64,000 bases of DNA from Paramoeba atlantica (Eukaryota; Discosea), in assembly GCA_977017575.1 (NCBI GenBank), contig CDRNVI010000044.1, positions 496,001-560,000 on the forward strand. Reading direction: 5' to 3'. Made by a program: the position numbers and the translations under genes. The number at the start of each line of letters is the position of its first letter. The stretch's first letter is position 1. Below are positions 31,105 through 38,378 of the stretch, in pieces. Below the pieces are notes generated by a model that saw nothing but the letters and a program-made list of their open reading frames with translations, did not search any database and was not told the origin of the DNA.

Positions 31105-31806
31105 TTACCCTGAACGCTTCTGTTTCATTGTGGCATTGAAACAACAGTTATCAAAGCGTACCTGTGACCTAGTCTTGTTTTTCTGCAACGAATGATTTTG
31201 AAACGCCTCCTGTATAAGATGTCGTTGAGACGGATCTTGCGTTTCAAGAGTTTGAGCGTCTGATTGATTCCCCACGTTTTCATAAATTCCTGTGTTCTCA
31301 ATCATACTTTCTCGTTGAGTGGCACATGAAGAGCTCGAAGCCGTATTTCCATTGAATATACAAGACTCGTGCGATGTTTTGTGGTGAGATTCTGTTTCTT
31401 TCCTATTCGAACATTCCTTTGGGGATATAACGATAGGAGAGCAAGCCTTATCGCATACATGTACATCTTTGACATTCATTTCGCTACGTTTTTCACTGGG
31501 CGTGCAAGATTTCGCGAGAAATTCCCCAGCACCGGAGGCCTGAAAGCAGAGAGATATTAAAAGGTCATTCGTCTCGATAATGTGATTAAGCACACTTTCA
31601 AGAAAGGTCAGTGTATCTTCGCATTGAACGTTGCCGGTCCTCTCTGCTAAACTTGTCTTTTTACCCTCATGAACCTTGAGCTCACAAGGTTCTATGGTGG
31701 GCTGCCTCCGAAGATTTTCTTCTATGCGATGAGATACATCGGCTACTCCTCGTGATAATTCTGTTAATGCGTCCATTTGTTGAGCCGACAGGGAATCCTC
31801 TGACAT
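31105..31806 (-). CDS. hypothetical protein, helical N-terminus and disordered tail
   Basis: A 233-residue protein with its ATG at 31804-31806. The first 100 residues are predicted helical from the heptad-like pattern (DALTELSRGVADVSHRIEEN and LTFLESVLNHIIETNDLLIS). The rest is polar and Ser/Thr/Gln-rich, with no domain. There is no signal peptide or membrane segment. I do not recognise the family; its size and helical head would suit a small subunit of a coiled-coil complex, but that is a guess. It is colinear with the host array. Confidence 0.55.
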   Translation of the reverse strand: MSEDSLSAQQMDALTELSRGVADVSHRIEENLRRQPTIEPCELKVHEGKKTSLAERTGNVQCEDTLTFLESVLNHIIETNDLLISLCFQASGAGEFLAKSCTPSEKRSEMNVKDVHVCDKACSPIVISPKECSNRKETESHHKTSHESCIFNGNTASSSSCATQRESMIENTGIYENVGNQSDAQTLETQDPSQRHLIQEAFQNHSLQKNKTRSQVRFDNCCFNATMKQKRSG

Positions 31807-32102
31807 CCTTCATTTAAAATAGAGGAAGACGAATATGAAAAATACCGTAGCTATTTGAAACGGAGAAAAAATGTCCAAAATTATCTTGTACAATGTAACG
31901 CTGTCTAACTAGCACTCAGAAAGATTCCTATGCCGATGTGGTCACCGTAGTATAAGAAATTATGGCATATTAAGCGATGCGGTTACGCATCGTAAAACTT
32001 GGAAGATCACTTCCAGCGATTCTGACCCGCAATTTTATAACCATAAATGCTACTATCCCCAGAAAAATAGAAAATCATTCCTTACAGAAATGGATCACCA
32101 TT

Positions 32103-33881
32103 TTATTGACTTCCTATTTCAGGTTCTTCGGAGATTGTTGGTAGTCGAAGCGGCGGTAACCGAACTGCAGAGGGCGGCTCGATCTGAATTCCAGACCTCG
32201 ACTTGGTTCTGATCATTTGAAGCCTGTTCGAGACAACGGGTCGTCTCCTATACGCCTGTACATCTTCTTTTGCAAAAACCTTCCAGGACGGTATGGCACG
32301 GGGAAGCACTTTCAGTATTGGAGCCAAACGGTTGATTTGCTCCGTGACCACAGGCCTCGGTTTAATCACAATCTCATTCGCCTCCTTTGTGGTTAAATCG
32401 GTGTTCTTCAACACCTGCGGGTACACCTTGCGAGGCCGCACGTACCACGCTATCTTCCCCGCCACATACGGCAGCTTTCCCTTGTAGTGATTCCACACCG
32501 GGAGCGTCTCCCGGAGTATCTTGTGGACATAAAAATGCACCACCTCCATCAGCATCGTCTCCACCGCATGGTGACACAACACATGCACCACCAACGTATC
32601 ACTCGGGGGAAACAATGTGTTGTTAAACGCCCTATCCGTAGCCCTTGACTTCGCCACAAACCAATTCATCTCCCCACACATCGCCAGCACACTCGCCCGT
32701 TTCATCTGCCCCGTCAACTTATGCTGCCGTCGCTGCGGGGCGGGCAAAAACGCATTCAGCTGCAGCACATCATACAACGCCGCCATTGCGGGGATATCCA
32801 TAATCACCTCACACAGCGCCGCCATCTCCCCCGCCGTGGCCCCGGGAAACAGCCGCGCGACGCGATCCACCACCGCCCCCCGCACCACCGCCTCCCCCGC
32901 CAGCAGGCACTTACCGAAATCCACCGGTCGCACCCACACCCCTTTGCGCCCACACCAGCGGTACACCGCATACAGCAACACGTTGTGCTGCACCAGGAAC
33001 CCCAGGGTGTCGTGGAGCCTCCGCCTCCGCCGGCTGTCCTTCTTGACGTCAAACTCCCGGATCAGGGCGGCGTCGAAGTGGAGGAAGTGCCACAGGTTGG
33101 CGAGCATGAGGGCGTAGCGGTCCGCGGAGACGAGATGGGCGCAGACCATCTGGCGCGCGCGGTGGGTGGGGAGCTGCATGTGGGAGAGCCAGTCGTGGAC
33201 GGGCTCGGCGCAGAGGGCGCAGGTGGCGGCGGGCCAGGTGCGGGCGTAGTAGAAGCGGCGCTCGTCGGGGGTGAGGGCGTGGAGGGGGAGCTCGTCGGGC
33301 TCGAGGGGGGTGGGGTCGGGGGGTGGGGGGTCAGGGCGGTTCGGGGGGGAGGCGTTAGGGAGGGGGAAGGGGTCGTTGTGGTTTTGTGGGGATTCGTGAG
33401 GGAGGGGTACGGATTGCATGTTCAGGGGTAAAGGTTTGTTGTTCATTTCTACGGATTCGTTATTGTTGGGTACGGATTCGTGGTTCATTTGTAAAGATTC
33501 GTTGTTCATTTCTACGGATTCGTTATTGTTGGGTACGGATTCGCTGTTATGGCTGTGGGTTGATAAGGATTCGTTTTTGTTCGTTGGTAAGAATTCGTTG
33601 CCGTTGTTGTTGCTGTTGTTTTTTTCGTTATGGGGTATGGACTTGTCCGTGGAGAGAGAGGTGAGGGTGTCGGTTGTGGCAGAACGGGGGTTTTCATGAG
33701 GATCGTTTGTGGGGGGTTGGGTGGTGGTTTGAGGTTGCGTGGCTGGTTCGGTTGAGAAAGGTTGGGTTTGAGGGGAATAAAGGACTGTGACGGTGTGGAT
33801 AAGAGGGTTTCGTAAGGAGGCGTGGGTTCGACGAAAATGGGTATAGGCGAGTTGTTGACAGAGCCTTGCGGAGGAGTGCAT
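32103..33881 (-). CDS. C2H2-type zinc-finger protein with repeat region, possible mitochondrial ribosome factor
   Basis: A 592-residue protein with its ATG at 33879-33881. The N-terminus (SARLCQQLAYTHFRRTHASL) looks like a mitochondrial presequence. Residues about 70-190 are low-complexity Asn/Glu/Ser/Pro repeats. A single finger-like motif CALCAEPVHDWLSHMQLPTH (C-x2-C, then H-x5-H) follows at about residues 217-236, then 250 residues of conserved-looking helices (LHDTLGFLVQHNVLLYAVYR, GKCLLAGEAVVRGAVV). Finger plus helical body and presequence would suit a lineage-specific mitoribosome or assembly protein; this is inference. The second half is much more GC-rich than the first. Confidence 0.6.
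   Translation of the reverse strand: MHSSARLCQQLAYTHFRRTHASLRNPLIHTVTVLYSPQTQPFSTEPATQPQTTTQPPTNDPHENPRSATTDTLTSLSTDKSIPHNEKNNSNNNGNEFLPTNKNESLSTHSHNSESVPNNNESVEMNNESLQMNHESVPNNNESVEMNNKPLPLNMQSVPLPHESPQNHNDPFPLPNASPPNRPDPPPPDPTPLEPDELPLHALTPDERRFYYARTWPAATCALCAEPVHDWLSHMQLPTHRARQMVCAHLVSADRYALMLANLWHFLHFDAALIREFDVKKDSRRRRRLHDTLGFLVQHNVLLYAVYRWCGRKGVWVRPVDFGKCLLAGEAVVRGAVVDRVARLFPGATAGEMAALCEVIMDIPAMAALYDVLQLNAFLPAPQRRQHKLTGQMKRASVLAMCGEMNWFVAKSRATDRAFNNTLFPPSDTLVVHVLCHHAVETMLMEVVHFYVHKILRETLPVWNHYKGKLPYVAGKIAWYVRPRKVYPQVLKNTDLTTKEANEIVIKPRPVVTEQINRLAPILKVLPRAIPSWKVFAKEDVQAYRRRPVVSNRLQMIRTKSRSGIQIEPPSAVRLPPLRLPTISEEPEIGSQ
33420..33545. repeat. coding 21-bp minisatellite
   Basis: Six or so 21-bp units in the zinc-finger gene encode seven-residue repeats (ESVPNNN, ESVEMNN, ESLQMNH), with degenerate units on both sides. 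Longer periodicity is visible: the pair ESVPNNN-ESVEMNN occurs twice. Confidence 0.8.
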
Positions 33882-34123
33882 ATTTTAATAAAATCGGTGT
33901 ACAAGTCTTCAGTAATGCCTTTAACAAAGAGTATGGTTGATGAAAAGTATTGCGTGAAACGCGAATAACTTTATTATGGTTATCAATCATGAATATACAT
34001 GATTTTGTGTTCAATTTACAAAACACCCGCCCATTATGTAATACATGAGCTGTGTATGTATGAGCAACTTCCAAAAGTTCAGTAAGAAGCGGAAAGAGAA
34101 ACAATTTAAGTAGGATTTCGTGT

Positions 34124-34483
34124 TCAGTAGGCAGAAAAGATAGTTTTCGCTTTTTTTGAGACCCATTCACGAGGAAACGCACTGTAGGCAGTTGTTTCTG
34201 CACCATACACCAAGGCGACGATGTCATAGACGTTTTCAATCCAGTGTACGAAAGCAGAGAGCGCAGGTCGACCACGAAAGTCCTTACTACGGCTGTATAA
34301 GTCTTTTTCAAAAATGTCGGCCAAGGAATTAAAAGCTTGATTGACGGAGGCTTCCTGGACGTAGCTGCGAGTGGAGGAATTCTCTGTAAGCTGCACGAGA
34401 ATTACCGTGTGGTTTCCAGAGCCCCGCTCTTGCCCGTGTCCTCTTTCTATGTGGTGAACGGATGCAAAGCGATCAGCGGGCAT
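34124..34483 (-). CDS. ERH: enhancer of rudimentary homologue (ERH)
   Basis: A 119-residue protein. After a 20-residue extension, residues 24-115 match ERH along the whole length: HTVILVQLTENSSTRSY, then EASVNQAFNSLADIFEKDL, ALSAFVHWIENVYDIVALVY, then GAETTAYSAFPREWVSKK. ERH is a dimeric beta-alpha protein of about 100 residues that binds RNA-processing partners (Mmi1/Erh1 in fission yeast, DGCR8 and CIZ1 in animals). The ATG is at 34481-34483. The conserved D/L and Y positions of the domain are present. Its N-terminal extension is unusual. It lies colinear with the array, next to the zinc-finger gene. Confidence 0.88.
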   Translation of the reverse strand: MPADRFASVHHIERGHGQERGSGNHTVILVQLTENSSTRSYVQEASVNQAFNSLADIFEKDLYSRSKDFRGRPALSAFVHWIENVYDIVALVYGAETTAYSAFPREWVSKKAKTIFSAY

Positions 34484-34743
34484 AAATAATTAATGCGAAA
34501 GTCGTCTTAAGGAAAAAGAAAACGTATATTTTGCGAAACAAGAATTAGAAACAGTGGCAAAGCTGGTAAACGCTGACTTGCATTTTTTGTTTTCACAGGC
34601 ATTGAAAAATTCATAATTTTTAAAAATTTCAAGGGGTATAAAGAATTGTCCAATGTTGATCAACGATTAGAGCTGTAGCTTGCAAAAGAAATTCAGCACA
34701 CGTGTAAATTAGTATCATACAAGCACCTTTTTCTGGGAGAAAA

Positions 34744-35082
34744 CTACTGCCAATGCAGGGTTTTGCGGCCTGCTTGCAATTTTTGGAACTCATCAGAAGG
34801 AAGGGACCAGACGTAATTCTTAACGGATTTCAAGGATTCCGCTTCCATAAGCTGTGAAGCTTTCTTAATTTCGCTTTCTGCTTGATCTTGCAGATCCATG
34901 CGACCTCGCGTACACAAATGGTCAGCGACGACGGTTTTCTCGGTCATGGAAGACAGAAGGCATAATGCACCAACAACCACGCCGGAAGAGTATAAAGGCC
35001 ACAGTTGCTCTTCAATGCGCTCGTAAAGCCAAAAGCCAGCCGTAAGAGTTTTACGCACGAAAGCAGAATCCGTTAGACCCAT
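34744..35082 (-). CDS. small protein with one possible membrane segment
   Basis: A 112-residue protein with its ATG at 35080-35082. Residues 27-45 (LWPLYSSGVVVGALCLLSS) are hydrophobic enough for a membrane helix. The C-terminal half is a charged helix (DQAESEIKKASQLMEAESLK) followed by VWSLPSDEFQKL. Size and layout would suit a small mitochondrial inner-membrane or respiratory-complex subunit, but I recognise no family. Neighbours are ERH and V-ATPase c''. Confidence 0.5.
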   Translation of the reverse strand: MGLTDSAFVRKTLTAGFWLYERIEEQLWPLYSSGVVVGALCLLSSMTEKTVVADHLCTRGRMDLQDQAESEIKKASQLMEAESLKSVKNYVWSLPSDEFQKLQAGRKTLHWQ

Positions 35083-35309
35083 AAAAATAGTATAAGAAAT
35101 GTAGCAAGTATAATACTAAACGAAGACTAAGGTAGGATGAAGCTAAGATACAAAAAGACACAATACGAACCTTTCACACCCAATAGAAGTATTCGACGCT
35201 TAAATCTTACTTGTGTTGTGGAGTGCCTCTTTGCGTTCTAAAACTTACCATACAGCACAAACGTATAGCAAGCAAGCAAGCAGAACACGCTAGAACATAT
35301 TTGTGTAGA

Positions 35310-36020
35310 TCACTTAAATTTTGCATGTTGTGCTTGTAAAATACCAATAATAAGAGCAAAAATACCAAAAGCACTTGCAAAGATCTCCATCACGAGCACG
35401 TGAACGAAGAGAGCCGGATTCGCCGCATCCGCTATCGCACATGCCGAGCCCAATATCCCCACCGCAATACCACACGCGAGATTCCCCAACCCCACCGTGA
35501 GTCCGGAGCAGAACAACATGTACCCGCTTGCCGTAGTCTGCGGGGACATCGCGGATGAACTGCTCATCGCATCCGTGAGGCTATTCTCCCGGAGTTCCAT
35601 TTTACTGGTGTGCACAATCGCGACAATCACCCCGTAGATCGCTACGGCCTCACAAAAAATAACCGAAATTAAATTTTTCGATCGAATGTGAGGCGCACGA
35701 ATCGAGGCCCCCGCGATGGAGGAGCCCGCGGTAAAAATACCCCACGCGGCCCCGAAGATGGAAAACCCCACCGCGAGACCTGCGCCTGTGGCTCCCCACA
35801 CGTAGGGGTTAGCCGCGGCGATTTGACTCAGCGCTAACGCAAGATTCGGGTAGTACGAGCGCTGGAGTAGCGCTGCGAAAAAGTACAGCACGAGTAACAC
35901 GTAGAGGGGGTAGGTGAGGGTACGCACGAAGAGTGAGGTGATCTCATCCCGGCTACTCGGGGGATGAATCGACTCCGTGATGAGGCTGTGGGTGTCGAGG
36001 TCGGTGGGAGGGGAGGCCAT
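35310..36020 (-). CDS. VMA16: V-type ATPase proteolipid subunit c''
   Basis: A 236-residue membrane protein of the V0 proton ring, in the endomembrane and vacuolar system. It has five hydrophobic segments, an N-terminal extra one (LYVLLVLYFFAALL) plus two proteolipid hairpins, which distinguishes c'' from c. The first hairpin has GAGLAVGFSIFGAAWGIFTA and the proton-carrying Glu in ISVIFCEAVAIYGVIVAIV. The second has LACGIAVGILGSACAIADAA and a Glu in VLVMEIFASAFGIFALIIG. The length fits yeast Vma16 and its relatives (205-220). The ATG is at 36018-36020. The 3' part is distinctly GC-rich. An IS30-type element begins 71 bp upstream of the start. Confidence 0.95.
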   Translation of the reverse strand: MASPPTDLDTHSLITESIHPPSSRDEITSLFVRTLTYPLYVLLVLYFFAALLQRSYYPNLALALSQIAAANPYVWGATGAGLAVGFSIFGAAWGIFTAGSSIAGASIRAPHIRSKNLISVIFCEAVAIYGVIVAIVHTSKMELRENSLTDAMSSSSAMSPQTTASGYMLFCSGLTVGLGNLACGIAVGILGSACAIADAANPALFVHVLVMEIFASAFGIFALIIGILQAQHAKFK

Positions 36021-36090
36021 GGGGTGGAAATGGGGATGGTTCTAGTAAAAGTGAGGAAACATGAGATGCGGTTCGTATATCAGGGTTAGA

Positions 36091-37240
36091 TGGATTATCA
36101 TATTCAGTGCACCAAGTTATCATATCCAGTGCACCAAAAGTACATTTTTACAATTTCAATTTACATATTCAACTTACTTATTCAATTTAGGCATTTCTAT
36201 TACTCAATTTTTTTCCTACCTTCGTTATGACAAAGTATAAGCGGCTCAGCGAAGGAGAGAGACGCACAATACAAGAGATGTTCGAGGCGGGGGCCACGCG
36301 ACGTGAGATCGGCACGGCTATCGGAAAATCACATAGCACCGTTAGCCGTGAGCTGGCCCGAAACAAAAAACGGGGTCGGCGGTACGAGGCCAGCCGTGCT
36401 CAGAGAGAATCCAAGAGACGCTTGGAAAGCAAGCCCGTGCGCCCTCGCATGATCTCTGGGCCCGTGGAGCGCCACATCAAGGAGCGCTTAGGGCAGCTTC
36501 AGTCCAGAACAGGTTCCCAACACTTTAGTTGTTGGGACGCAAGCTTCGCCGTCTGTGGCTACTATTTATCGCCACGTGGCACGTGATGGCGTCGACCCAA
36601 CCGCGGCCGATCAACGATCCCCAACAGAGTCTCCGTCCGACTTCGCCCTCAGATAGTCAACAAGAGGCGTCGGTATGGGGATTGGGAAGCAGGCATAGTG
36701 GAAGGGCATAATCACTCACGTTACATTTTGACCTTGTGTGAGCGGAAGAGCCGATTCCTCGTTCTGCGTGTTCTGCGATCGAAGCATGCCGAAGAAGTGG
36801 CGAATCAAATCATCAAGGGATTAATAAAGTACAAAACTTTTACTATCACTTATGACAATGCAACGGAATTTACAAAGCATCAAAGAGTGAATGAAAAGCT
36901 GGGCTGTAAATCCTTTTTCTGTGCCCCGTATCACTCGTGGTAAAAGGGGGCGGTGGAAAATTCAAATGGTCTTACCAACATTCGCCAATATCACAAGGCG
37001 AGTGAGTCGTTTGAGACACTGAGCCTCAAAGAGGTGAACAAGACAATGAAGAAGTTGAACAAACGGCCCAACGGGCAAACCATTGAAAAATATACCAATC
37101 ATCGTACTAGGTTCATTTTTTTTAATATTCTTGGTGCACTGGATATGAGAAAATGTTTGACACCTGGAACGGGATGTAATTTTCGCGTTTTTGGTGCACT
37201 GGATATGCGAAAATGCTGGTGCACTGGATATGGTAATCCA
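36091..37240 (+). mobile_element. IS30-type DNA transposon inserted between two host genes
   Basis: A 1,150-bp element between V-ATPase c'' and an RRM gene. The outer ends are inverted 24-mers: TGGATTATCATATTCAGTGC at 36091 and, on the other strand, TGGATTACCATATCCAGTGC ending at 37240, both continuing ACCA (22 of 24 match). The core CATATCCAGTGCACCA recurs inside each end: at 36117-36136 on the left, and at 37132 and 37192 on the right. Between the ends lies an IS30-family transposase relic on the plus strand. A target duplication is not clear; GGTTA occurs close to both ends. IS30 is known to me as a prokaryotic insertion-sequence family, and here it is embedded in eukaryotic nuclear genes. 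Confidence 0.85.
36227..37120 (+). pseudogene. IS30-family transposase, broken
   Basis: Starts at ATG 36227 with a helix-turn-helix typical of IS30 (LSEGERRTIQEMFEAGATRR, then EIGTAIGKSHSTVSRELARN). The DDE core follows: RYGDWEAGIVEGHNHSRYIL with the first Asp, LCERKSRFLVLRVL, then FTITYDNATEF with the second Asp, and GAVENSNGLTNIRQY with the Glu. All three catalytic residues are still encoded. The reading frame shifts at least twice between about 36500 and 36700, and a TAA (36941-36943) stands where family members have Gln after FCAPYHSW, so the copy is dead but young enough to read easily. An intact helper elsewhere in the genome would be expected. Confidence 0.9.
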
Positions 37241-37390
37241 GGTTATCCGTATGCAATCAAATAAATTTTAAAAATTTAAGAAGTACGAATTGCTTTGGAA
37301 AATAATGGCGCAAGGGAGACTAGGCACTGAAGGTTCGCTAGGTCAAAGAGAAATGGAAAGAGGAGCATTTACTAGGTACATCAGGGAATG

Positions 37391-38071
37391 CTATTTTGAT
37401 TTTAGGCGAGCTAGCTGCTCCTTTAACTGAAGCAACTTTTCTAAGCCAGGACTCAGACCCGATGGTTTTAGATTACCAGTTTTCGCGGAAAACTTCGACT
37501 TCTTAATTTTCGATGAAGTAGCATCGGATGAGAGCGGTAGAGGTGACACAGCCTCCCTTACAGTATCCTCATCGAATCGCGCAGTCGAGTTTTCTGCAAC
37601 AGAATTCGCATCTAGGTATTCTCCGTCATCCGCCATATGGGGTAGGTATTCTGTCAATCCAGGTTGAGGCAATTCTCCGCTAAAGATAGGTAGTTCATTT
37701 TTTGTAGATACCAAAGTCTCTGTCTCTTCTTCCCGAGCCTGTTGTCGGCGAATCGACCAATGTGTTTGAGCAATCTGCACGTTAAGCCCTTGATTCATGC
37801 GACCGCGTGTGTACTGGGATTGTCTGTGCGAATTTTTCCACGACCATCGAAGCCCAGTGAGTTTGTTTACGGATGAATTAGCTTCCATCTCTGTGGAACA
37901 AGAGACATGTGCGAAGCCACGACTGGTTCCATCTCCATACCCATTCTGTGCGATTTCAATGTCATGAATTGGGATGTCATGTGAAGAAAAACACTCGATC
38001 AATTCGCTCTCGGATACATGCTCCGGAAGATTCCCAACGTAGATCCGGCGAGCATCGTAGGCGATAGGCAT
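37391..38071 (-). CDS. single-RRM protein
   Basis: A 226-residue protein with its ATG at 38069-38071. One RRM fills residues 8-85: RRIYVGNLPEHVSESELIEC with RNP2 (IYVGNL), then SRGFAHVSCSTEMEAN as RNP1, with Phe and His in place of the usual Phe-Val. The rest is polar and basic, ending with a short coiled segment (LEKLLQLKEQLARLKSK). Small single-RRM proteins are common mRNA regulators. The IS30-type element lies immediately downstream of the stop. Confidence 0.85.
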   Translation of the reverse strand: MPIAYDARRIYVGNLPEHVSESELIECFSSHDIPIHDIEIAQNGYGDGTSRGFAHVSCSTEMEANSSVNKLTGLRWSWKNSHRQSQYTRGRMNQGLNVQIAQTHWSIRRQQAREEETETLVSTKNELPIFSGELPQPGLTEYLPHMADDGEYLDANSVAENSTARFDEDTVREAVSPLPLSSDATSSKIKKSKFSAKTGNLKPSGLSPGLEKLLQLKEQLARLKSK

Positions 38072-38378
38072 GTGTATGTTGCGTTACAAAAAAAGGCCGA
38101 TGGAAAAACAAAATTGTCTTCTAGACATGAGAGATTTTTTGCCATTTACTTCCTTCATGTTTTTTTGTCTTTACAGCGAGCGCTTTTTAAACCTTCGAAA
38201 CCTACTGGAATATTACTGTACACAAATACAGTGTAGTTTAATACAACAACGTCATCAGACATTGATAAATTACCTCGACATGGGTAAAACACCTCGGTAT
38301 ACTGTAGAAATGCGGTTACAAGACTATGCCCTTTCCCGAATTGCCGTCTGGAGAGATACCGAAAGCAAACAGCGTGTA

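Noticed and set aside
36941-36943. TAA at a Gln position of the IS30-type transposase, as a sign of codon reassignment
   Set aside because: Host genes use TAA normally as stops and the same copy also has frame breaks, so a simple mutation is likelier.
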